Of a DNA stretch of 35,430 bases, positions 1 through 9,060 are shown piece after piece. Source of the stretch: Pigoraptor chileana (lineage: Eukaryota; Opisthokonta; Filasterea). The DNA lies in NCBI GenBank assembly GCA_943704495.1, contig CALSCR010002829.1, forward strand, positions 1 to 35,430, written 5' to 3'. Every line of letters starts with the position of its first letter. Within the stretch, counting starts at the first letter, position 1. The notes under the pieces were generated by a model. That model had not been told where the DNA came from, made no database searches, and worked only from the letters and a program-made list of their open reading frames with translations. The position numbers were made by a program, and so were the translations under genes.

Positions 1-72
<72 letters not shown>
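1..72. repeat. (GT)36 microsatellite
   Basis: An uninterrupted GT dinucleotide run opens the window. It lies in the intron that precedes the first visible exon of the kinase gene; the 3' end of that intron is a T-rich tract ending in TTTTGCAG at 177-184. The short reading frames of alternating Cys and Val here are products of the repeat, not proteins. Confidence 0.97.
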
Positions 73-73
<1 letters not shown>

Positions 74-184
74 TTACATGGCACTGTCTACCTTTGAAGC
101 GAATGTGCATTTGCAATTGTTTTGTCGTTGCTATTACGGCGCTTGCGTATTAAGCCTGAGTTATGTTCTTTTGTCATTTTGCAG

Positions 185-1454
185 TGAAAGAGTGGCCAAA
201 TATAGCATATCTGCAGGACTATCCTAAGCTTATCAACGCACGCGAATTCAACCCAAAAAGGCAAGTTACTGAACAAGGTTGCTTCATATGTCAATCTTAT
301 GTCTATTTCCTCACAAATACACTCTCACCTCATCTAACCTTCCTCACTCACACGCACACGCGCATGTATACGCACACACACACAAATTGCATATTCACTA
401 CGTTTGGCAGTTTTGAAAAGTGCACACTGGCGGCGCACATGGCGCCCTTCATGCGGTCACGTGCTGGCGGGGCCGTGGATGCATCCGGGGCGGCGGTCCC
501 TGCCGGCACTGGACAGCTCACCAACAGCGGATTTGCGCTTTTGTCGGAAATGTTGGCATTTGATCCATCGGTGCGAATAACGCCAAAGGCCGCACTCGCG
601 CACGACTACTTCAAGGAGGATCCGCGGCCGACAATGAAGTGGGTTGTGTTGTGGGTGCGTGTGTGTGTATATGTGTGCGTGTGGGGTTCGCCTGTGTGTG
701 TTTTATTGTAAGTGCTGTTATTCCTGTTATCGTGTGTGTTTGTATGCATGTGGACTGTTCACTGACGAACGCCTTTGTGTCGCCATAACACACTACACAC
801 TACACACTACACACAACACACAACACACAAACACACAACTTACAACACACAATATGTGACACACAAAACGCAATATTCCCTTACAGTGCATTTGAGGGCG
901 TAATGGTGGACTATCCCAAGCGGTCAATCATCGCTGACGACCCAAAGAAACCAAAGGTGTGTGGCGTGTGTGGCGTGTGGGTGCTGTTTTGTGTGTCGTG
1001 GGTGTATATATTTGCATTTAGTGTGTGCAGTCCCTTTGCATCCTCATTTACATTCTCTCGGCGCGTATGAATGGCTGCATTACGTATCTAAAGTGGCAAA
1101 CTGGCTCTGGGAAGTTGAATCTATTCTAAATTATTAATTTCGCTGTTGTTTGTTTGTTCTCTTTCTTTATGTCCTTCTCCCTGCTGGTGATGGTGGGGGT
1201 GGGGGTGGTGGTGTTTGTGTTTGTGTGTGTGGTTGTGTTTGTGTTTATATCTGCTGTCTGCGCAATTGCAGCAAGCGTCGCTCCCCGCACAGCCCGCGCA
1301 TCACGTGCCGTCGCAGGTACACAAGGGGCCCGATTCATACGGGACAGCCAAGCACCCCGCAAGTGGACCCGCCCTCGGCCATCCGGGGAAGAAGCTCAAA
1401 ACATCCGGGGGCGGTCACGTGGCATCGTCACATGGATACAGCAGCCAGTACTGA
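185..1454 (+). CDS. CDK-like protein kinase, C-terminal part (5' partial, 4 exons visible)
   Basis: This is the C-terminal lobe and tail of a CMGC-group kinase. Exons: 185-260, 411-638, 887-956, 1272-1454; junction phases agree and give 184 residues. The first exon has the post-APE WPN...DYPKL segment. The second has LLSEMLAFDPSVRITPKAAL, the conserved helix that carries the invariant Arg (subdomain XI), followed by HDYFKEDPRPT, which resembles the YFxExPLP segment of CDK10/CDK11-type kinases. The tail is Gly/His/Ser/Lys-rich and ends SSQY. The ATP-binding lobe lies left of the window. The first intron (261-410) starts with GCAAGT, so it looks like a GC-AG intron; the next donors are GTGGGT and GTGTGT. 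The CDK subfamily is inferred from the C-terminal lobe only; a CDK9/12-like or other CMGC kinase is possible. Confidence 0.8.
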
Positions 1455-2730
1455 TGCAACCACCCGCCCACTGCGTCTCTCCTGTGTGTTTGTGGTGAAC
1501 CATCTATCGCCTTGTGCGCACGTGCTCTTGACTGAGGGTGTGGGATGTGCTGCTTGCACTTATTACTCGACACTCGCGTGGATTATGTGCTGTCTTGTTG
1601 TACATGAGATTGGATTGTCATCTGTTGTTGGTTTTGTGCCTGTTATGTATGCGTCTTTGATGATTGGTATGTATATTGTTTGTGTGTAGCGAGCTGTGTG
1701 CGTGTGTGCGTGCGTGCGTGCATGCGTGCTTGTCTGTGTGGATCACGAAACCATCCACACTGTTGCTGTTTTTGTGGCGCTTCTACTGTTTGAGAATGTG
1801 TGGAGACATTATGTGAGTTGTCCTGTGATTGGCCCCTCTCGCAAAAACACATCTCTGTTGTAACGATTGCTGGGCTTTGTATATAAAGTGCACCGAGAAA
1901 GAGCTCTGTCGAATCGCCTATTGCATGTTGTGCGTGGTGTTTAGTGTGCTGTTTCATGGTCAGCTACAGCAATGAAAATGGGAAGGCTGCTGCTTTTGTA
2001 TAATTGTGACTGCACGCACATTGCGCTACCGTGCTTTTAGAGCCATTTTTTAATGGTGGGCCGTGGACGGCGGCTTATTCTAATAGCTGTTACCGTTGGG
2101 CTGCTGCATTTCGTTATTTTGGGGGCTCTATTGTCACTTACGATCCTTCGCCCCAGCAGCTGCTCCTGCTTTAACTGCGGGAGGCTGGCAATGCTCCCAA
2201 CACTGATACTTCCTGATGATGCAGATATGATGCCAGAATAAACCCAGTTGATGTCGGTCATTGCCGGGGATTGCATTGCACATGCATTGACAGCTGGCGC
2301 GAGTTGTAGTGCTGGCAATGAAGCTGAGTGTGTCACAGGCCAAGCCCCATGCACAATCAATAAGTCACAGATCTTGCAAGAGCTAATGACCATGCTCTGC
2401 CAGTCATGAATAAACTGCACGACGGAGTTCTGTGAATTGCGGGAGTGACCGAACAGGAGACTGGGCGGGGCGGGAGTTCGTCCAATCGGCGTGCATTCCA
2501 AGACATGACAAAGCACTCAGCGTGCAAGGTACGTCATAGCTGACACAAACTACGACTTTGGAACCTTCGGTGCCATGAAGAATTGAGCGATTCGGAGATC
2601 GAGGATGCCAGTGAGGTGAACTTTCAATTGACTAACGATCGCCACAACTTTGGGTTGTGCATACCAGTGTCCGTGACAGCATACCCGGAATGTACACTGC
2701 ATTAGGAAGGTCTTTGCGGCCGCCTCCTGA

Positions 2731-3110
2731 TCAGGATTCTTGACGCCGACTGGACCTCACGAAAGCTTTGAAGTGCTCCTGCACAAGCGCAGCAATCCCG
2801 CTCATTTGGTAACGCAATGCCTTTGGCAAACTCTTTCCATATTTTGTCAGCCTGAAAATAGTACACGCAGTTAATGAACAACAATCGTTAGTAATGCACA
2901 AAAAACAAAACTGAAAATCCAGTGTTAGCAAAAATAAATTAAAAATAATATTCAGCCAAAACAGAATAACAAAACAACAGTGGCCGAGCACACACAATTA
3001 GCAATGAGCTCACCCGCGCCGGATACGTATATCCCAGTCTTATGCCAATCATCGTGATAGATTACACAGGTAGGTAGCATGCACAGTGTCTTAGGCGTTG
3101 TGTCCATGGG
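2731..3110 (-). other. Possible exon remnants of an unrecognised minus-strand gene
   Basis: On the minus strand a short open stretch (VIYHDDWHKTGIYVSGAG) ends at about 3014 with a donor-like GTGAGC. About 160 bases later a strong acceptor (TACTATTTTCAG) at about 2853 precedes an open stretch that ends in a stop at 2731 and contains ALVQEHFKAFVRSSRRQES. The A+T-rich DNA between them looks like an intron. The obvious splice puts a TGA in frame at the junction, so either the donor is elsewhere or the gene is broken. No family recognised. Confidence 0.2.
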
Positions 3111-3117
3111 CTCCACA
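3074..3117 (-). repeat. Dispersed ~48-bp repeat, copy A
   Basis: Read on the minus strand this begins TGTGGAGCCCATGGACAC and continues through CGCCTAAGACACTG, matching the family seen at 5271, 21397 and 27119. Orientation is given as the strand on which the family reads TGTGGAGTCC. Its right end is diverged from the family. Confidence 0.75.
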
Positions 3118-3224
3118 AGAAAGAGTGTGTACATGTGTGTGGTGGGACCTTTAGTACTCAAACCCCCTTGGGCATAAGCCCGTCGACTCCAACTGTGTGC
3201 CGTGGTGAGAGAGAGAGAGAGAGA

Positions 3225-3270
3225 TGTAGGATTCAACAACAGTGTCTCGGGCTGTGCTCATGGACCCACA
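3225..3270 (-). repeat. Dispersed ~48-bp repeat, copy B
   Basis: On the plus strand it starts TGTAGGATTCAA and carries CAGTGTCTCGGGCTGTGC followed by CATGGACCCACA. It lies about 150 bases from copy A, in the same orientation. It is more diverged in the middle but keeps both ends of the family. Confidence 0.7.
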
Positions 3271-3585
3271 ATTCCGCACATAACACAGTGAAGACCATCC
3301 ATATACATTTCAGTTGGTGCACTGGGCGGTGCTCACGCACTCCAACAACAACAAAGATGAGTGGAAACAAGCAAGAAGCTGCACGGGCGCACACGCTGCA
3401 ACGCCGCGGCCAAACACATATGACGCAAGAAATAAACCATCGACACGAAAGGGCACAGAATGCATCAAGCACTTGCGCATCCGACAAACTGCAGACTGAT
3501 TACACAAAGAAAGGGACTGAGAGCACGCATGCACGCAACGCCAACGCAACGCCAACGCCAACGCCAAAGCGAGCGCACGTGGGTC

Positions 3586-4230
3586 TCATGTCTTGCAGGC
3601 CCCGCACCCCTCCTTCTGCCTCCCCTGCCACCCATCCGACATGGACGGTGACTCCTGCAGCTTCACTGTCGGCTGGCCAACGGGCGCCGGCTGCGGACCC
3701 ACGAGCAGCCGCGCCGTAATCTGCGTGACAAGTCCCTCAAACGCAATGTGTATGTTGGTCGCATCCATTGCACTCGTTTCGTAGAACAAAAGGCCGTGCT
3801 CAATCGCAAACTGTTGGCCCTCCTCGCGAGTCACCGCGCGCTGGTCAACCAGATCACACTTGTTGCCAATCAGCGCCACGTCCACCTTTTCTGAAGTGTG
3901 CTGTGAGATGTACTCCATCCACCGCTTGACGTTGGCGAACGTGCGCGGGTCTGTGACGTCGTACACGAGCAGAAAGCCCATCGCGCCGCGGTAGTACGCC
4001 GTTGTTATTGTGCGGAACCGCTCCTGTCCTGCGGTGTCCCACACTTGCAGCTTGATGTGATGCCCATTGACCGTCATTGTCTTGACCTTGAAATCGATCC
4101 CGATGGTCGAGATGAAACTGGGTGTAAACGTGTCGTCGATGAACCGCACAAGTAGGCATGTCTTCCCGACGCCCGATTCGCCAATTATAAGCACCTTGAA
4201 CAGATGCTCCGTCTCTGCGGCGTGCACCAT
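3586..4230 (-). CDS. Rab family small GTPase (Rab8/Rab10/Rab1-like)
   Basis: A membrane-traffic GTPase of 214 residues in one exon, the usual Rab length. It has the full set of nucleotide-binding motifs: P-loop GESGVGKT (17-24), switch I with ISTIGIDFK (40-48), DTAGQ (65-69), NKCD (123-126) and ETSA (151-154). FISTIGIDFK and RTITTAYYRGAMG are hallmarks of the Rab8/10/1/13 group. The start is the ATG at 4228-4230, two residues before an Ala-Ala and nine before the core strand, as in relatives. The hypervariable tail is short and ends GCGACKT: Cys209 and Cys212 are present, but not as a CC, CXC or CCXX ending, so the prenylation signal is atypical. Being intronless is notable in an intron-rich region. 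Confidence 0.95.
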   Translation of the reverse strand: MVHAAETEHLFKVLIIGESGVGKTCLLVRFIDDTFTPSFISTIGIDFKVKTMTVNGHHIKLQVWDTAGQERFRTITTAYYRGAMGFLLVYDVTDPRTFANVKRWMEYISQHTSEKVDVALIGNKCDLVDQRAVTREEGQQFAIEHGLLFYETSAMDATNIHIAFEGLVTQITARLLVGPQPAPVGQPTVKLQESPSMSDGWQGRQKEGCGACKT

Positions 4231-5090
4231 CTTTCGTTAGTTTTTGCTCCTTCCAAGTAGGCGCACCGCAATGTCCAACTACGACGACGCACACGCTACG
4301 ACGACGCACACGCACTCGCCCGCGAAACGCACGCACGGAGAGAAAAGCTGTTCCGATGGAGCTGTGACGGCACGACAATGCCGTTTGCGGTCGCGATGTA
4401 TAATCGGAATTAGGTTGCGTTGGTGGGCACGTAGATGAGGATGCCGATGCGCGAATGCTACAAGTATGTCTTGTGAGAGCGGGTATTTGTGCGATACAGA
4501 CTTGGGCGGTGGGAGCGCACGTAGTCAGTGTAAACAATCGCACATTTGGCACGCACACACAAACGCACAACACCAAAAGATGCTGCCAATGGAGTCAATA
4601 ATTCTAGGTGGTCATGCATGCTGCGGGTGCTTTGCATGTGCTGGAATGCGTGTTCGTTGTTGTTGTTTGTTTGATGCATGCGGCTGTCTCTTACTGAGAC
4701 CCACCAACTGTGAGAGACCACACAAATGAGTGGCTGACAATTCAAACTGCCGCATTCTCGCACAAATGCTTGCGAGATCTCGGCAATAGTCGGTCGCGTC
4801 ATCACTTTTGGCATTGACACTGGACAGTCTTTCACAGTACAATCAACAGACACTACTACATCTTGATGGCGGAATCAACTGTTGTTTTCATTTTCAGAAA
4901 GAAAGGGCATTTTATGGAGTGAGGAATATTGTTTTTGAATGTATTCAATGTGAGAGGTGTATTGGAACGCTGGTTTTGTTTGTGCATTTCTTATTTTCCT
5001 TTCATTTGCGCTGTTTTGATTCGCGAGTGAATCGGCTGAATCGACTGCATTGTTTCGGTTAACTTCACTGAAAGGGACTCGCAAGTGGCA
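4231..5090. other. Divergent intergenic region (Rab / U-box gene)
   Basis: Upstream DNA shared by the Rab gene (minus) and the U-box gene (plus). It contains ACG-rich and CACACG-rich patches close to the Rab start and an A+T-richer zone at about 4860-5060 ahead of the U-box start. I see no further gene and no recognisable core promoter motif. Confidence 0.5.
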
Positions 5091-6796
5091 ATGTCGACGC
5101 CAAATGCGCCCAACAGACAGAATGGCCAGGGTGCGTGTGTTGAGATAAAGGGACCTGCTTTTAGAACGCTGGATATCTGCATTTGCAGATATCCAGCGTT
5201 CTGCAACGCACATGCTCGGTGCACGCACACACAACCACACACACCGGCTCTGGCTCTCTCACTCACTCATATGGAGTCCATGGGCACAGCGCCTAAGACA
5301 CTGACTTGAATCCTACAACTCTAACTCCCTCACTTTCCGCATACATACTTTGTCCTTCGACAGGCAAAAAAGAGGAAAGCAATGTCACCAGTGCGACAAT
5401 ATTCGGTGCGGGGGCGCTATTAGGCGCCGCGGCGGTGTTTATAGGCGCAAAAATAGCGGAATCGCTGTGGGGAAACGAGGATGATGCGGCGGAGGCACAC
5501 GAGGCAGCATACACATCCACCGCAAGAAGCACCAACAGCAACCACTCGAACGCCCTCGGAAAGGCATCCGATGCAAAGTGCCGTCCGCAGAACGACGAGG
5601 ATGAAGACCCGCTCTCGTCCTTTCTGTGCCCAATCACACAGGAGCCGATGCGCGATCCCGTCGTCACGTGCTATGGACACTGCTTTGAGCGCGCTGCCAT
5701 TGAGAGGTGGATTCGGTGGGTGCAATGCGCCGTCTGCATCTTGGAGACTGCTGTTCGTGTTTTCCACCTGGTTTCAATTGCATTTTGTTGACGATATTCA
5801 CACAATTGTGTGGATATAATCGATTGCCTCTGTGTATTGTGATGTTTAAGTGGTGTGTCTGCGTGCATCATGTGTGTGCGTGTGTGTTGCTTGTGTGTGT
5901 TTATGTCCGTGCATGTGTGTGGTATCCATCTCTGATAACTTGCCATGATCCTTTGTGTCCATTGTGAACGCAGCGAGCGTGGCACATGTCCCATGACAAA
6001 ACGGCCGCTTGCACTTGACAAGATCTACCCCTGCTACTCTATGAAAAACGCCATCGAAGAAATGGCCCGCCGGGAGTCCGACTGGAAGTGTGAGCTGGAT
6101 CGTGCGAGGACAAAGATTGCGACCACTCGCCACGCACAGTCCCATCCTACCTTCAACGGCCACGCAGTAGCGGCGTCGACACTCGAAGCGGAGTGCGTTG
6201 GCTCTGCCGAGTGCAAAAACGGCGCATTCGCAAGCGTCGGTGGGCATCCCTCCCGCTACGACGTGCGATTGGATGCTCGTGCGGTCGAGTGGTGCTTTGG
6301 CGAGGATCTCAGGCGCGTGGACTGCGTGGCATCGTATCCGCCGCACAGTGCGTATGTGCTTCTGCCCCGCCTGCCCGCATTGGGACTGCTCCCTGGGGAA
6401 TCAACGGGCTCTCAGTCCGGCAGGCGACTGGGTGGTGGCTTTCTCAACGCAATATCATCGTCCCTGCCAATATCACGTGCCGTGAGTGTTGTGGGGACGT
6501 TTTCGGTGACAAATGAGGGCGACGATGCAATCGAACTTGTCTCACGTGACAGGGACGCGAGTGGCATTATTGCGGGCGTCATTACGCTTCCGTCGCGTGC
6601 AAAACGCATCTTTTCATTTGGTGACACGGGGCTCTGGTGCGTGGAAGTGCGCTCACTCGGTGGCGCTGCCGAGGCCGCGGCAAGGGCACGCGCGTCCGGG
6701 GTGTCGGCGGCGCAGTCTGCACCCGTGCACGTGGTAGTGGGCGATTTGAAGACGGAGGGTGGCAGCCTATCGGACGACGCGCTGGGTATGTGCTGA
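5091..6796 (+). CDS. U-box domain E3 ubiquitin ligase with an N-terminal hydrophobic segment
   Basis: Exons 5091-5130, 5364-5715 and 5974-6796 join in frame to give 404 residues. Residues 26-42 form a Gly/Ala-rich hydrophobic stretch (FGAGALLGAAAVFIGAK), probably a membrane anchor. The U-box (about 98-168) begins SFLCPITQEPMRDPVV, then GHCFERAAIERWIR; intron 2 falls exactly there, and exon 3 continues ERGTCPMTKRPL and the closing helix SMKNAIEEM. U-boxes recruit E2 enzymes without zinc. The region after it (about 200-404) has no family I recognise; it alternates beta-like segments with Gly/Ala-rich linkers. The last codons sit beside a GTATGT at 6785, so one more exon is possible, but the TGA at 6794-6796 is the simplest end. 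Donors are GTGCGT and GTGGGT. The short first exon is supported by matching phase only. Confidence 0.8.
5163..5202. repeat. Perfect 40-bp palindrome (19-bp arms, 2-nt centre)
   Basis: The left arm AGAACGCTGGATATCTGCA (5163-5181) is followed by TT and then its exact reverse complement (5184-5202). It lies in intron 1 of the U-box gene and would form a 19-bp hairpin in the pre-mRNA. No neighbouring sequence extends the symmetry. Confidence 0.97.
5271..5317 (+). repeat. Dispersed ~48-bp repeat, copy C (intron 1 of U-box gene)
   Basis: Reads ATGGAGTCCATGGGCAC, then AGCGCCTAAGACACTGAC and TTGAATCCTACA on the sense strand of the U-box gene, ending about 45 bases before the 3' splice site. It is the least diverged copy together with copy D. 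Confidence 0.88.
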
Positions 6797-7085
6797 GCCA
6801 GACATGGCTCGCAATGGAATGGCCATTGTGCTATGGATGAAGGAACTGCGCCGTAGTGACTGGGTGGGTTGTGTATTGCAAGACCGACGAACGCGGGTCG
6901 GGGACTTCAACAATAATAATTTTCTCAGCCCATGCCATGATTCAAATGCACCCACACATTACATACATACGCATACATACACATACACACACCGTCCAAG
7001 GGTATAGTGCCTGTCGCGGTCGAAGCACAGTCATTGATGATGTATTGTGCCTCCGTCCGACATTCTGATCTTGAATGTCAGCATA

Positions 7086-8350
7086 TCATGAGTGTTCGCA
7101 CATAGACTCAATGTCGTAGATGACCGTACAGTACTGCAGAGCCGCAGGGGTTATATACAATTGCATCCGTTTGCGTGAAATGAGCAACGAACTAAACGCA
7201 TGCCAAGGCTTCAGTCAGCACGGCATGCATGGCAAAGACACCAACACGCACTGACGGTACATATGACATTGGCAGTCAGATATAGTACATACCTTCTCGA
7301 CGTCGCTCATAGTGCTCATGAACTCGAACTGCTCCTTTAAGAACGACCAAAGGTCTCGGAGCTCGAGGGGCTGGGCCGCTTTTGAAAATGTCGGAATCTT
7401 AATTTCCTTCATTGGTCGCGCAGCCGCCGCTGCCGCAGTCGCAGGGTTACCCACTGGACGAAAATTATACATAAGCCGTGACGATTCCAGTCAGCTAAAT
7501 AGCGGCATGCAATGGCAGATAAAAAGAGGCGCACTACAAACTATCGGCATCGATTCACACACAACAATCAATGACATTGACGTCGCTTTCGGTGGGCACA
7601 GTTCAGCTGGCGCATACCTGTGCTACGACTCCCTCCGGCAGCGCTAACTTTGGATGTGACGAAAGGCAATAGACTGGAGAGTTTTGCCCCAGCGGCTTTG
7701 CAGTCCTCGCGAAAGGTGCGAAGCATGTAGTCCCAGCGGAGGCTCGTTGGAAGACCTCCAGCTGACGCCCTTCTTCAGCTCTCAGTGCATTCACTGCGCT
7801 CCGGTTGTCACTTGCCCGGCAATATAGTCGTCTTCTTTCAGCCCGGCGGGGCACACCAGCGGCTGATGGCGAATGATGTCAAGGAAGACCGTGGACAACG
7901 GCACACTTCCACTAAGTCTTGTGAGATCGGCAATCACTGCTGCGCCTTCCTTCACGTCAGCTTCTCCAATGTTGAAATTGAATTTGGCAAAAATCCGTTT
8001 CGTCCTCGGGTGAGCGCACTGAGTACAGCTCCATCGGGGTGCGCTTTGCGTGGAGCTTTGTATCTGCCTCCACGACAGCCTTCAAACGGATCCACGATGA
8101 TGCCCCTCCGGCCATCAAGAGCAGGATATACGCGTAATGGGCCGCAAAATCGACTTGCGAGCCGGGGCGCGCCGCCTCATCTAGCCCGATCAGAATCTGG
8201 CGTAAGTCTGTTAGCCCTTTGGTGATCCGGTCTTGCCGAGTGCCATTGGTTTGGTGATCGTCCAAAAGACTACAGAGCGCCTTCGCAAGCGAGGATGTAA
8301 TAACTACACTCGCTGTTTGGATTGATGCGCGCCGGCGTTTGCTTTCTCAT
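7086..8350 (-). pseudogene. Unrecognised multi-exon gene with several frameshifts
   Basis: Protein-like sequence runs along the minus strand in changing frames. From a possible ATG at 8350: SLAKALCSLLDDHQ, then an open block to 7957 (ILIGLDEAARPGSQVDFAAH, HAKRTPMELYSV). Near 7990 a run of five T shifts the frame into FAKFNFNIGEADVKEGAAVI, ending LKEDDYIAGQVTTGA. Near 7825 and 7745 it shifts again to ALRAEEGRQLEVFQ and SLRWDYMLRTFREDCKAAGA. The 3' part splices cleanly: donor GTATGC after 7618; exon 7293-7453 with DLWSFLKEQFEFMSTMSDVE; donor GTATGT; last exon 7086-7133 ending MCEHS and TGA. I recognise no family; a gag-like helix is a weak possibility for the C-terminal exon. It is divergent to the methyltransferase gene, and both are broken. 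Decaying gene or local indel errors. Confidence 0.55.
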
Positions 8351-9060
8351 CGTGTCGCTCAGTCACAGTCAGGTATTGCAGTTATCTGAGCTGAGCGTTG
8401 CAGGAGATACAGTAGTTACCACCGTAAAATAGAATGCGCAAATTTTTTGTAGACATTACACGGGCTCGGCAATAGTGATGATGCCGCCGAGTCGTTCGGT
8501 GCAGTGGCCGTACAACTTCGTTAGGACAGAAGCCACCAACTGACTCCGGGCTTGATCAGTTTTTGAAACCGCGGGGGTTGCATTCTGATTTGAATCAATA
8601 AATCCCTTGGGATATTTAGGATTATCTCATACAAAATAAGAATTAATTCTTTTAAATCCCCATAGTCAATTTGATTATTTGCGAGTGTTTTCCCGCCCAA
8701 ATGCTTCCACACGACCGTGGGGGTTTTTTTCTCCATGCATGGGAATATCTTATTAAGTTTTCCCGCCTAATAGTCATTCGCCGTTCACTCATACACACAG
8801 GACGCAAACAGCGACACACACACACACACTCGCACACATGCAAACACACATACGCACATGCAAACACACATACGCACATGCACACACACATACGCACATA
8901 CACACACACACACAAACCTCACCGGTGGTGCTCGTGGTAGCTTGTACTCATTGGTTCCGGCTGCTCAGTCGGTGTCAGCACAACCGCATCGTTGGACGTG
9001 AGCTCAACCAATATGAAAACACACGGATGAGACTGTTCGCTTACAAGCCCGACGGATCAG
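8351..9060. other. Divergent intergenic region between broken gene and methyltransferase
   Basis: The 710 bases hold an A+T-rich block (about 8560-8680) and a CA-rich tract at 8811-8916 with a 20-bp minisatellite. A 71-codon minus-strand frame at 8521-8736 is open but matches nothing I know. This region probably supplies both promoters; no core motif is evident. Confidence 0.5.
8838..8897. repeat. Three tandem 20-bp units
   Basis: The unit ATGCAAACACACATACGCAC occurs at 8838 and 8858; a third at 8878 has one A-to-C change. The tract then decays into simple CA repeat on the right. Confidence 0.92.

Larger units (their letters stand above)
1455..3585. other. Gene-poor stretch between kinase and Rab 3' ends
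   Basis: I see no confident gene here. It holds the GT-rich 3' flank of the kinase gene, a TGCG/TGTG-rich patch near 1690-1740, a (GA)n run near 3207-3224, two copies of the dispersed ~48-bp repeat (3074-3117 and 3225-3270), and a CGCAACGCCAA-type minisatellite at about 3535-3567. A 159-codon minus-strand frame at 2037-2516 overlaps a 62-codon plus-strand frame; neither has a recognisable domain. Possible exon remnants on the minus strand at 2731-3110 are listed separately. Confidence 0.6.

Noticed and set aside
2037-2516. 159-codon minus-strand open frame
   Set aside because: No domain, no splice context and no codon pattern that favours it over the overlapping plus-strand frame; left as non-coding.
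5271-5317. tRNA-derived origin for the dispersed repeat (GGATTCAA recalls a B box, TTAGGCGC a D-arm)
   Set aside because: The box-like pieces are in the wrong order and spacing for a tRNA, and no acceptor stem or anticodon arm can be drawn.
8838-8897. Regular 20-bp tandem units that could suggest a CRISPR-like array
   Set aside because: The units are directly adjacent without unique spacers and grade into CA repeat; this is a minisatellite in a eukaryotic genome.
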